Source of the DNA: Fibrobacter sp.
GTDB lineage: Bacteria > Fibrobacterota > Fibrobacteria > Fibrobacterales > Fibrobacteraceae
Direction: 5' to 3'
Assembly (NCBI GenBank): GCA_031271785.1
Contig: JAISUZ010000025.1
Span: forward strand, 1-33,488
Length of the DNA: 33,488 nucleotides
Positions 15,500 through 23,556 of the stretch are shown piece after piece. Position numbers and translations under genes: made by a program. The first letter of the stretch is position 1. Each line of letters begins with the position of its first letter. The notes beneath the pieces were generated by a model. That model saw only the letters and a program-made list of their open reading frames with translations, was not told the DNA's origin and searched no databases.

Positions 15500-17092
15500 T
15501 TGTCTATCCATCCAGAAATCGCCAAAAGAAGAACTTTCGCTATTGTAAGCCACCCCGATGCCGGAAAAACCACCATTACGGAAAAGTTTTTGTGGTACGG
15601 CAATGTAATCCGGGAGGCCGGTCATGTGCGCGCGAAAGCGAACAGGAGCTATACTGTGAGCGACTGGATGAAAATCGAACAGCAGCGCGGTATTTCCGTA
15701 TCCAGTTCGGTACTGAACTTCCCGTTTGAAGGCTGTCAATTTAACCTGGTGGATACGCCGGGTCACCAGGATTTCTGCGAAGACACTTACCGCGCTTTAA
15801 CGGCGGTGGACGCCGCTCTCGTTCTTATCGACAGCGTAAACGGTGTGGAACGCCAAACGATTAAGCTTATGGATGTTTGCCGTATGCGCCGCACGCCGAT
15901 CATCACGTTCATCAACAAAATGGACTTGGACGGCAAAAACATTCTCGATCTTTTGGATGAAATTGAAACTATTCTGAAAATCAAAGTGGCGCCGTTCACG
16001 CTCCCCATCGGCTGCGGAAAACTTTTCAAAGGTGTTTATTCCATTGCGGATAACGTTTTCCATACCTTCAATAAGGAGGAAGGAAAACAGGAATTTATTC
16101 AAATGACCGGCGCCGATGATCCGCGGCTCGATGAATACGCCGGGGAAAACTGGATCCGGGAGTTCCGGGAACAATACGAAATGATTACGGGCGCGATGGA
16201 ACCGTTTAACCGCGATGCGTTCCTCAACGGGGAAATGTGCCCCGTGTTCTTTGGGAGTGCGGTGAATAATTTCGGTGTGCGTCAATTGCTGAATGCGTTT
16301 GCGGATTTGGCGCCGCCGCCCATGAAACGGGAATCCGACGTGCGCGTGATTTCTCCGGATGAGGATGCATTCAGCGCGTTTGTCTTTAAAATTCAAGCGA
16401 ATATGGACCCCAAACACCGCGACCGCACCGCGTTTCTCCGTATTTGCTCGGGTAGTTTTACCCGCGGCGAAAAGGTTTATCATTGCCGTACCGGCCGCGA
16501 AATTCGTCTCGCCGCTCCCACGGCGTTTCTTGCGAAAGACAAAGAAGTTATTGACCACGCCTGGGCGGGGGATATTGTAGGGATTAACGACCCCGGACTT
16601 TTCCATATCGGCGACACGCTTACCGAAGGCGAAAAGTTCAATTTTACTGGGATTCCCGATTTCGCGCCGGAATTTTTCGCGCGCGTAACTCTTTTGAATC
16701 CGCTCAAGTCCAAGCAAATGAACAAAGGGCTCGCCGAACTTTCCGAAGAAGGGGCGACCCAGCTTTACGAATCTCTCAAATCTCCGGTTCCGGTTATCGG
16801 AGTTGTGGGCGAACTGCAATTCGATGTGCTGCAATCCCGCCTGCTTGCGGAATACGGCGCGGAAGTCTCTCTCGACCGCGTGCCGGCTTACGGCATTCGC
16901 TGGATTTTCGGCGCGGAAAGCGATATTCAAAAATTCACCGCGGAATACGCCATGGACTGCATGTTCGATAAGGAGCGCCGGGTGGTTTGTTTATTCCCAA
17001 ACGAATACCGCCTGAACCTCGCTCTCAAAAATTACGAGAACCTAAAATTCAGCGAAACCTCGCAGCCGGAAGCGATGATTTTGCGCAGTTGA
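15500..17092 (+). CDS. prfC: Peptide chain release factor 3
   Basis: 530 residues, normal RF3 length. A translational GTPase that recycles RF1/RF2 from the ribosome. P-loop SHPDAGKTTITEKFLWYG, switch region with GISVSSSVLNF, G3 DTPGHQDFCEDTYRAL, G4 NKMD, then domain 2 (KIQANMDPKHRDRTAFLRI) and the RF3-specific C-terminal part with GVVGELQFDVLQSRL. TTG start at 15500; translation apparently relies on the GAGG in the terminator hairpin just upstream. Confidence 0.96.
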   Translation: MSIHPEIAKRRTFAIVSHPDAGKTTITEKFLWYGNVIREAGHVRAKANRSYTVSDWMKIEQQRGISVSSSVLNFPFEGCQFNLVDTPGHQDFCEDTYRALTAVDAALVLIDSVNGVERQTIKLMDVCRMRRTPIITFINKMDLDGKNILDLLDEIETILKIKVAPFTLPIGCGKLFKGVYSIADNVFHTFNKEEGKQEFIQMTGADDPRLDEYAGENWIREFREQYEMITGAMEPFNRDAFLNGEMCPVFFGSAVNNFGVRQLLNAFADLAPPPMKRESDVRVISPDEDAFSAFVFKIQANMDPKHRDRTAFLRICSGSFTRGEKVYHCRTGREIRLAAPTAFLAKDKEVIDHAWAGDIVGINDPGLFHIGDTLTEGEKFNFTGIPDFAPEFFARVTLLNPLKSKQMNKGLAELSEEGATQLYESLKSPVPVIGVVGELQFDVLQSRLLAEYGAEVSLDRVPAYGIRWIFGAESDIQKFTAEYAMDCMFDKERRVVCLFPNEYRLNLALKNYENLKFSETSQPEAMILRS

Positions 17093-17097
17093 GTTTC

Positions 17098-17337
17098 TTA
17101 CCGCACCAGCACAAATAAAGCAATTAGCGCACCGGCGATAACTGCGGTCGCAATTTTCCCAACCCCGGCTTTCTTTTTCGGGTCCCCGAATTCGTTTTCG
17201 AGAATCTCTTCGTAATCCGGTTCCAAATCTTCGGAATAATAGGCGTCCGACCAGCCGGTATGGGCATCGCTCCCGCAGGCCTTACAATGAATCGCTTTCG
17301 GCGGGAGAATTTCTCCGCAATGAGGACAAACTTTCAT
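17098..17337 (-). CDS. Zinc-ribbon membrane protein
   Basis: 79 residues. The N-terminal zinc ribbon has Cys4-x2-Cys7 and Cys18-x2-Cys21 (CPHCGEILPPKAIHCKACG). A central acidic stretch (EDLEPDYEEILENEFG) is followed by KKK and a C-terminal membrane helix (VGKIATAVIAGALIALFVLV). It is probably a tail-anchored small protein with the ribbon in the cytoplasm. Function unknown. It lies convergent to prfC, 5 bases from its stop, and downstream of nothing on its own strand but the fba terminator region. Confidence 0.72.
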   Translation of the reverse strand: MKVCPHCGEILPPKAIHCKACGSDAHTGWSDAYYSEDLEPDYEEILENEFGDPKKKAGVGKIATAVIAGALIALFVLVR

Positions 17338-17374
17338 GGTTACAGGTCTCCGCGTTGCATCCCATTTAAAATAA

Positions 17375-17405
17375 AAAACTCCGGCGCGGGAAACGCCGAA
17401 GTTTT
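17375..17405 (-). terminator. Terminator of fba
   Basis: Stem AAAACTCCGGCG (17375-17386) / CGCCGAAGTTTT (17394-17405), with one G-T pair, and a 7-base loop; on the minus strand it is followed by a T run. It lies 15 bases past the fba stop. Confidence 0.85.
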
Positions 17406-17420
17406 CGAATGTTCCTGAAA

Positions 17421-18428
17421 TTACTTGGCAAACGGAATGCGGTTCGCGGAACCGAGCACATTTTTATTCTTAGCCATGTAAAGTTCTTTAAGGGAGTCGC
17501 GCGCCGGGCCGAGATACTTGCGCGGGTCAAATTCGGCAGGCTTCGTGGCAAAAACTTCACGAATCGCAGCGGTCATAGCGAGGCGGCCATCGGAGTCGAT
17601 ATTGATTTTGCAAACCGCAGAAGCGGCAGCCTTACGGAGTTGATCTTCCGGAATACCCACAGCGTCTTTGAGAGCGCCGCCGTATTTGTTGATGATCGCC
17701 ACCTTGTCTTGCGGAACGGAAGAAGCCCCGTGAAGCACGATCGGGAAGCCCGGGAGTTTTTTCGTGATTTCTTCGAGAATATCGAAAGCGAGCGGCGGCG
17801 GAACGAGAATACCGTCGGCGTTGCGCGTGCATTGTTCCGGAGTAAATTTGTTAGCGCCATGGCTCGTGCCGATGGAAATCGCGAGAGAATCGCAACCGGT
17901 GCGGGAAACAAAATCCTGCACTTCTTCCGGCTTGGTATAGTGAGAAACTTCGGCGGCCACATCGTCTTCAACGCCTGCGAGAACACCGAGTTCGGCTTCT
18001 ACAGTTACGTCGAACTGGTGAGCGTATTCCACCACTTTTTTGGTAACCGCTACGTTGTCTTCGTAAGAAAAGTGAGAACCGTCGATCATCACGGAAGAGA
18101 AACCCATGTCGATACAGGATTTGCAAAGTTCGAAGGAATCGCCGTGATCCAGGTGAAGCACGATCGGAATGTTCAAGCCGAGTTCTTTGGCATATTCCAC
18201 CGCGCCTTGAGCCATGTAACGGAGAAGCGTTTGGTTCGCATACTTGCGTGCGCCGCTCGACACCTGCAAAATCACCGGAGACTTTGTTTCAACACAAGCT
18301 TGAATAATCGCCTGCATCTGCTCCATGTTGTTGAAGTTGTAAGCAGGAACTGCATATTTATTCTTGTACGCATCCGCAAACATTTCTTTTGTATTGACAA
18401 GACCGAGATCTTTATAAGAAACAGCCAT
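17421..18428 (-). CDS. fba: Class II fructose-1,6-bisphosphate aldolase
   Basis: 335 residues. Zinc-dependent cleavage of fructose-1,6-bisphosphate to the two triose phosphates in glycolysis and gluconeogenesis. Visible are AVPAYNFNNMEQMQAII, the metal site HLDHGDSFE, MIDGSHFSYEDN, AELGVLAGVEDD, AISIGTSHGANKF, HGASSVP and KINIDSDGRLAMTAAIRE. It resembles the longer class IIA-like aldolases of anaerobes. A good AAGAGGT ribosome site lies 7 bases before the ATG. Transcribed alone, with its own terminator. Confidence 0.96.
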   Translation of the reverse strand: MAVSYKDLGLVNTKEMFADAYKNKYAVPAYNFNNMEQMQAIIQACVETKSPVILQVSSGARKYANQTLLRYMAQGAVEYAKELGLNIPIVLHLDHGDSFELCKSCIDMGFSSVMIDGSHFSYEDNVAVTKKVVEYAHQFDVTVEAELGVLAGVEDDVAAEVSHYTKPEEVQDFVSRTGCDSLAISIGTSHGANKFTPEQCTRNADGILVPPPLAFDILEEITKKLPGFPIVLHGASSVPQDKVAIINKYGGALKDAVGIPEDQLRKAAASAVCKINIDSDGRLAMTAAIREVFATKPAEFDPRKYLGPARDSLKELYMAKNKNVLGSANRIPFAK

Positions 18429-18494
18429 TTGAAATACCTCTTAGCTTGAGTGTGAAAAAAATCTAAAAAAAATATAGTAAAAGTTAAGGATAAC

Positions 18495-18751
18495 GGGCGT
18501 GCCCCGGCGCCACTACCGTCACCCTGATCTTGAAACTGTCATGCTTATCCTGAAACAAGTTCAGGATGTTTTGCGCATCAATGAAGTTGTACTTTCATGT
18601 AAAACTTTCCAAATCTGCGCCGCCACATTCACCGTCACCCTGAACTTGTTTCAGTGTCCACTCTAAAGCGCCGGGTCGGCGTGTCTCCGGGCTACCCGCT
18701 GGTCGGTGCTCCGCACTGCGCGTAAACGCGCACCCTCCGCCGGCCTCACGC
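18495..18751 (-). repeat. Composite intergenic repeat (84-base GC-rich block plus 45-base motif)
   Basis: On the minus strand it starts with an 84-base GC-rich block (18751-18668), which by eye matches the block at 26736-26819 at about 78 of 84 positions. Then come two CCTGAACTTGTTTCAGG-type palindromes (18637-18657, 18547-18567) enclosing the 45-base motif (18568-18624), and it ends with GGCGCCGGGGCACGCCC (18511-18495). The rest of the 18429-19017 spacer holds other pieces shared with 5967-6335 (GGAAAAAC-GGTTTCCGTCA at 18880-18900; GGAGATTCG piece at 18785-18815). No gene is seen in the spacer. Confidence 0.68.
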
Positions 18752-18968
18752 AACAGCGTTCCTCTGGAATTGCAAACAGGAATTGGAGATTCGGGAATGA
18801 AAATGTGATTCCGGATTTCGATTCACAATTTGAAATAGGACAATAACGGCGGTAGGGGTCGAATATTTTCGACCAGGGCGGAAAAACAGGTTTCCGTCAG
18901 CGCGGCAGTTCAGGCGAGGTCATAGGCTTCCGGTTTGTGCCGCACGAACCCAAATCCGATCAACAAAA

Positions 18969-18996
18969 AAACTCCCGCAAAATATTGCAGGAGTTT
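18969..18996 (-). terminator. Terminator of the rpoZ-like gene
   Basis: Stem AAACTCCCGCAA (18969-18980) / TTGCAGGAGTTT (18985-18996), with one G-T pair and a 4-base loop; followed on the minus strand by TTTT. It lies 21 bases past the stop codon. Confidence 0.85.
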
Positions 18997-19017
18997 AAAA
19001 TGAAATCTTAAAAAAAC

Positions 19018-19320
19018 TTATTCGCCGAAAGCAGCCGAAGCCGCTGCATCCAAATCGGCAGAATTTTGAACGGCCGGTGCCGCTTCTTCCGTGGGAGCCT
19101 GTTCGGCGGTTTGACCTTTTTCTACGATCGTGAGTTTATCGCCCTTGAATTTGTACATGGCGATGGTGGTCGGTTTTTTGGTCAATTGAAGATAACCCAA
19201 GCGGGCCTGTTCGTTAATAAAACGAGCTTCTTGAGCCATCATCACCACGGCGCGGAATACGGAACCGCCGCATTTTTTACTGGCATAGATGTCATCAAGA
19301 TAAACTTTTTGGTCTGACAT
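19018..19320 (-). CDS. rpoZ: RNA polymerase omega subunit-like protein
   Basis: 100 residues. Residues ~8-60 (LDDIYASKKCGGSVFRAVVMMAQEARFINEQ) fit the omega pattern of two helices around a VxxAxxRAR-like core, here VMMAQEARF. Omega binds the beta' C-terminus and helps polymerase assembly. The last ~30 residues are a low-complexity Ala/Glu/Gln tail, often seen in omega homologues. A GGAG ribosome site is 8 bases before the ATG. It follows tRNA-Ser on the same strand and may share its transcript. The assignment rests on pattern only. Confidence 0.68.
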   Translation of the reverse strand: MSDQKVYLDDIYASKKCGGSVFRAVVMMAQEARFINEQARLGYLQLTKKPTTIAMYKFKGDKLTIVEKGQTAEQAPTEEAAPAVQNSADLDAAASAAFGE

Positions 19321-19347
19321 AGCGGATCTCCGTTAAAGAAGGTTAAA

Positions 19348-19432
19348 AAGAGGGAGAGGGATTCGAACCCTCGTTACAGTGAAGTAAACACGCTTTCCAA
19401 GCGTGCGCCTTAAACCACTCGGCCATCCCTCC
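19348..19432 (-). tRNA. tRNA-Ser (GGA anticodon)
   Basis: Class II tRNA on the minus strand. Acceptor GGAGGGA (19432-19426) pairs with TCCCTCT (19355-19349), leaving a G1-T72 wobble. The D arm has GGCCGAGTGG; anticodon stem CACGC/GCGTG encloses loop TTGGAAA, so the anticodon is GGA (codons UCC/UCU). A long variable arm with stem TTAC/GTAA and the T arm GAGGG-TTCGAAT-CCCTC follow. The discriminator would be T at 19348, which is unusual for serine tRNAs (normally G). No CCA is encoded. Confidence 0.92.
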
Positions 19433-19525
19433 GGATGGAATGATGGCAAATTTAGTATAAAGACTGCTTTTTTTCAAGTGAAAAAACCTAAAAATAAGGG
19501 ATTTTACCGGAATTTTCTCACACGG

Positions 19526-22051
19526 TTAAGCCGGCCGGTGTCCCAAATATTTAAGCAGAATTTTTAACAAATTATCCAGATGGATCGGTTTGCCCAAATG
19601 ATCGTTCATTCCGGCGGCAAGGCTGTTATCGATATCTTCCTTGAAAACATTTGCCGTCATGGCAATAATCGGAATCGTTTGGGCTTTCGGAATGTCAAGT
19701 TTGCGGATTTGCCGAGCGGCCTCATAACCGTCCATTTCCGGCATTTGTATATCCATGAAAATCAAATCGTATTGATCCGGCGTTTCGCTGAACATTTGAA
19801 CCGCTTCCAACCCGTTTTGGGCATTTTCGATTTTGATCCGGGTCGGTTCCAGCAGAGCTGAGACAATTTCTCTGTTTATTTCTATGTCTTCTGCCAACAG
19901 AATACGGCGCCCGGCGAAAATACCGTTCATATCCGCGGCGGTTCCCTCCGCTTTCTCATTGCCGATGCCGATACACTCGCTGATCGCATCGGCAATAGCC
20001 GAGGGGAAAAGAGGTTTTAACAGAAATTTGTCAACGCCCGCTTTTTTCGCGTCTTTTTCAACCGCGTTTAACTCGGTGGAAGAAATCATTATTACAACGG
20101 CAGTTCCCGGCTTCTTCTCTTTTGAACGAAGCTTTTGTGTTAAAGTGATTCCGTCCGTATCCGGCATTTTCAGATCCACAAAATAAATATCGTAGGGGCC
20201 GTTTTCCTCCACCGAATGCAAAGCGGCTTCCGCATTGCTTGCGGTTTTGCATGAAGCGCCGAGTCTCGATATAACTTCCTGAAAGTATTCCAAAATATAC
20301 GGGTCGTCGTCCACCACCAGAATGCGTACGTTTTCCCAATTTATATTCGAATCTGTTTTTTCATCATTTCCGCGCTTCACTTTCACGGTAAAGGCAAAGG
20401 TCGAACCTTTGCCGATTTCCGATTCGATCCAAATTTTTCCTCCCATCATTTCGATAAGGCTTTTGGCAATAGTAAGCCCTAAACCGGTTCCGCCGTATTT
20501 TCGTGTTGTTGAGGATTCGGCTTGCTGAAAAGAGTTGAAAAGTTTTATCTGCTGTTCCGGACTGATACCGATTCCCGTGTCGGTAACTTCTGTCTTGATC
20601 GTGCACAGGCCGGCATCTTCGCCTAAAAAACTTGCTTTTAAGAGTATCGAACCCTCTTCCGGCGTGAATTTGATCGCGTTGCTTAATAGATTCGTTATGA
20701 CCTGCATGAATCTTTGGTCATCCGCGATCAGGGTTTTCGGAATGGATTTATCAATATCGACCATCAACTTTTGATGTTTCTCATCTGCCCGGAAACTAAT
20801 GGTATTCACGACATTTTGGAGCATTTTTTCAAAATTAAATTCGACAGGAGAAAGTTCGATTTTGTTAGCCTCAATCTTGGAAATATCCAAAATATCGTTG
20901 ATAACGCTCAAAAGATGTTTGGAGGCGCTGTCGATTTTTTCAAAGCAGTAATCTTTGCGTTCGGTACTATCGGCGGATTTTCCTATGGCGGTCATGCCGA
21001 CGATCGCGTTGATCGGAGTCCGTATTTCATGACTCATATTGGCTAAAAACATGCTTTTCTGTTTACTTTGCTGAGACGATCTTTCCCTGGCCGCATCGAT
21101 ACGGATCAATATTAAAATCAATACTACTGCAAATGAAGCCCCAAGAAGCCAGAGTGCGAGCATCATATTGTCCATACTCTTATAATATTGTTCTTTGGGT
21201 ATTATGAGTCCCAAATACCAACCGTTATTAAGCTTGCGGAAGAAAGCAACGGCTTGTTCATCCTTATAAGATACCATAGGACTTTCGGAAACATTTTTTC
21301 CTTGCAGCAAATCCGTTCTAAATTTTGAAAAGGGAAGGTCGGGGTTATTTAAAGATAAACTTATAAATTTTTCATTTGGGTGCGACATTACGAGTAGATC
21401 TTGATTTAGAAGCATTCCGTAACCGCCCTGATTCAAAGCGGTATTTGTGATATCCTGACCGATTTCATTAACCCAAATGTCAGTACAGATACTGCCTAAC
21501 CGGCGTCCGTTTTCATCGAATATCCATTTGGAATAGGTGATTAAAAAAATCCCGTTGCTTATGTAAGGAATCGTTTCCGAGATACCGCCGCCGGACACAA
21601 TCGCTTGTTGTTGCGGGTTAAGTTCCTCCGGTTTACAATTATGTTGCGGAATCCAATTCTCGCTGTGTATGGAAACGGGTCCGCCGGGAATTGTTTCGAA
21701 ATAACCGTAAAAACCTTTGATCCCCGTTGTTCTGCTTGTGGCGAAAGAAGCGAATTGTGAAATGTCGTCAATATATTTTTTAAGATTCTCTGTCGTCTCA
21801 CCCTGCAAAATTTTATCATGAATTTTTTCGGAAAACCATTCCAATTTTGATTCGGATGTGGAAAAAGTTAATAAAACGCGCGATTCCGCGAAGTCCAGCA
21901 TATTATTGGCGTTTTCAACTAAGTTTTTGTTGATAATCCGGCTCATGAAGATATAACCCGATATAATCATGGCGATAAAAGCAAGTACTGTAAAAAGAAG
22001 CTGCAGAAACAGCATTCGATTCAACTTTATTTTAGGAAGAATATATTTCAC
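19526..22051 (-). CDS. Hybrid sensor histidine kinase with extracytoplasmic sensor and two receiver domains
   Basis: 841 residues from a GTG start. Membrane helix 1 (~12-37), a ~255-residue periplasmic sensor resembling dCache (FYGYFETIPGGPVSIHSENWI, GYGMLLNQDLLVMSHPN), helix 2 (~295-318), HisKA with phosphorylated His341 in FLANMSHEIRTPINAIVG, HATPase_c (NLLSNAIKFTPEEG, DTGIGISPEQ, GGTGLGLTIAK), receiver 1 (~575-695, Asp626 in YFVDLKMPDTDG) and receiver 2 (~715-838, Asp767 in IFMDIQMPEMDG). Cache domains usually bind small solutes. No HPt domain and no partner response regulator are nearby, so the output is unknown. It lies 98 bases after rnhB. Confidence 0.93.
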   Translation of the reverse strand: MKYILPKIKLNRMLFLQLLFTVLAFIAMIISGYIFMSRIINKNLVENANNMLDFAESRVLLTFSTSESKLEWFSEKIHDKILQGETTENLKKYIDDISQFASFATSRTTGIKGFYGYFETIPGGPVSIHSENWIPQHNCKPEELNPQQQAIVSGGGISETIPYISNGIFLITYSKWIFDENGRRLGSICTDIWVNEIGQDITNTALNQGGYGMLLNQDLLVMSHPNEKFISLSLNNPDLPFSKFRTDLLQGKNVSESPMVSYKDEQAVAFFRKLNNGWYLGLIIPKEQYYKSMDNMMLALWLLGASFAVVLILILIRIDAARERSSQQSKQKSMFLANMSHEIRTPINAIVGMTAIGKSADSTERKDYCFEKIDSASKHLLSVINDILDISKIEANKIELSPVEFNFEKMLQNVVNTISFRADEKHQKLMVDIDKSIPKTLIADDQRFMQVITNLLSNAIKFTPEEGSILLKASFLGEDAGLCTIKTEVTDTGIGISPEQQIKLFNSFQQAESSTTRKYGGTGLGLTIAKSLIEMMGGKIWIESEIGKGSTFAFTVKVKRGNDEKTDSNINWENVRILVVDDDPYILEYFQEVISRLGASCKTASNAEAALHSVEENGPYDIYFVDLKMPDTDGITLTQKLRSKEKKPGTAVVIMISSTELNAVEKDAKKAGVDKFLLKPLFPSAIADAISECIGIGNEKAEGTAADMNGIFAGRRILLAEDIEINREIVSALLEPTRIKIENAQNGLEAVQMFSETPDQYDLIFMDIQMPEMDGYEAARQIRKLDIPKAQTIPIIAMTANVFKEDIDNSLAAGMNDHLGKPIHLDNLLKILLKYLGHRPA

Positions 22052-22149
22052 AATAAATTACCTGCCGTACTCAATATAAGAAAAATTCCGAATCTGTATT
22101 TAATCCAAAAATAAGATATATTGATTTTAGGAATGAAATAGTCCATTAA

Positions 22150-22854
22150 TTACCCCAAACTCTTTGGTTTGAAGCTTTTTCGGTGAATAGGGGAAAGTCC
22201 CTTTTCGCGAATTCCGTCCAAATGAAGTTTTGTGCCGTAACCCGCATTTTTTTCAAAACCGTAGCCGGAATATTCTTTTGCGTAATCCGCCATCAGGCGG
22301 TCACGGAAAACTTTTGCGAGAACAGAGGCTGCGGAAATGCTTGCAATCCGGGAATCGCCTTGCACTACCGGAAGTTGAATTTCTGCGGGTAAATGAGAAA
22401 TTTTCAGGTTTCCGTCCACCGCTATTAAAACCTCCGCTTGGGCGGGTAATCTTCCTTGAACTTCAAAAACCATTCCGGAATCGTTTTCATTTGTACCGAA
22501 TCCGAGCGCGCCGAGGGCGCGCCGCATGGCAAGAAACGTAGCGGCGAGAATATTATGCGTATCGATTTCTTCGGCGGAAGCTCCGGCAATGGCGTAGCAC
22601 TCGCACGCCGCTTTTACCGATTCAATCAGGGATTCCCGTTTTTTGGGAGTCAGTTTTTTGGAATCATTGAGTCCCGGAAGGGTTATATTTTTTTTCAAAA
22701 CCACAGCGCCTGCGACTACCGGCCCTGCAAGCGGTCCGCGCCCGACTTCATCAATGCCGATCAGGATTTTCTCCGGAAATTTTTCGTGCAGAATTTTTTC
22801 CCCGTCTTCGGGAGAATTCACTTCTTTTAAAAAATCCGGTAAGGGAAATTTCAT
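22150..22854 (-). CDS. rnhB: Ribonuclease HII
   Basis: 234 residues. Removes RNA primers and single ribonucleotides from DNA. The catalytic start IGIDEVGRGPLAGPVVAGAV gives the Asp-Glu pair; other signature parts are LNDSKKLTPKKRESL and QGDSRIASISAASVLAKVFRD. The N-terminus has ~30 extra residues before the core. It overlaps the purN 3' end by 4 bases (ATGA), so it is translated from the purN transcript. Confidence 0.95.
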   Translation of the reverse strand: MKFPLPDFLKEVNSPEDGEKILHEKFPEKILIGIDEVGRGPLAGPVVAGAVVLKKNITLPGLNDSKKLTPKKRESLIESVKAACECYAIAGASAEEIDTHNILAATFLAMRRALGALGFGTNENDSGMVFEVQGRLPAQAEVLIAVDGNLKISHLPAEIQLPVVQGDSRIASISAASVLAKVFRDRLMADYAKEYSGYGFEKNAGYGTKLHLDGIREKGLSPIHRKSFKPKSLG

Positions 22855-23444
22855 AAGGATTCCAGTTTTTGAAATTGTTCGGCAAGCACGCGAAAGTAAA
22901 AATCGTGTTCGACTTTGTGGATTTTTTCCGCGAGCGTTTCCGCCGTGTCACTCTTTTCCACCGGCGCTTCGCGCCGGGCAAGCACCGGCCCTTCGTCGTA
23001 ATTTTCCGTCACCAGGTGAACCGTCACGCCGGACACCGTATCTCCGGCGTCAATCACCGCCTGGTGTACGCGGTCGCCGTAAAAGCCGGCGCCGCCGTAT
23101 TTCGGGAGCAGGGAAGGGTGAATATTGAAAATCCGGCCCGGGTAAGCGTGAATTACCGCCGCAGGCAATGCTTTCATGTAACCGGCGAGGATAATCGCCC
23201 GAATCCCGTACTTTTTCAAAACGTTCAGGAGAGCGGTTTCGTAATTATCCGGATCCGGGTGCGTTTTTTGTGAAAGGTGAACCACCGGGATTTGAAACTC
23301 TTCTGCGATTTTAACCGCACCGCTACCGCTGTTGTTTGTGATGAGCACACCGCAAATCGCTTTTAAACTTCCGTCTTGAATCCGCTCTAATATCGCTTTA
23401 AAATTGGTTCCGTTACCGGAAGCCATCGCGCCGAAAATAATCAC
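22851..23444 (-). CDS. purN: Phosphoribosylglycinamide formyltransferase (GART, folate-dependent)
   Basis: 197 residues from a GTG at 23444, with GAGG 7 bases upstream. Transfers the formyl group of 10-formyl-THF to GAR, the third step of purine synthesis, directly after PurD. Visible: MASGNGTNFKAIL, ITNNSGSGA, GYMKALP, the catalytic NIHPSLLPKYGG and VTVHLVTENYDEGP with the catalytic Asp. First gene of purN-rnhB. Divergent from the GH116 gene with 112 bases between. Confidence 0.95.
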   Translation of the reverse strand: MIIFGAMASGNGTNFKAILERIQDGSLKAICGVLITNNSGSGAVKIAEEFQIPVVHLSQKTHPDPDNYETALLNVLKKYGIRAIILAGYMKALPAAVIHAYPGRIFNIHPSLLPKYGGAGFYGDRVHQAVIDAGDTVSGVTVHLVTENYDEGPVLARREAPVEKSDTAETLAEKIHKVEHDFYFRVLAEQFQKLESL

Positions 23445-23556
23445 TAAAACCTCAATTCCGAACTGTTTCTCCGCAAATATAATTTTATTAAAATTCCTCT
23501 TTGCTAGATTTGTCGATAAGTTTTCACAAGGGCTCCCTTTTTTCAGGAAAGAAAAA

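Noticed and set aside
17409-18449. 346-codon plus-strand frame opposite fba
   Set aside because: Antisense shadow of a conserved aldolase gene, with no recognisable domain. The same applies to long frames opposite gdhA (4637-5671), hom (7661-8812) and prfC (15797-16930).
23404-23556. 51-codon upstream extension of the GH116 gene
   Set aside because: It lies antisense to the purN start and lacks family similarity, while a good ribosome site precedes the ATG at 23557.
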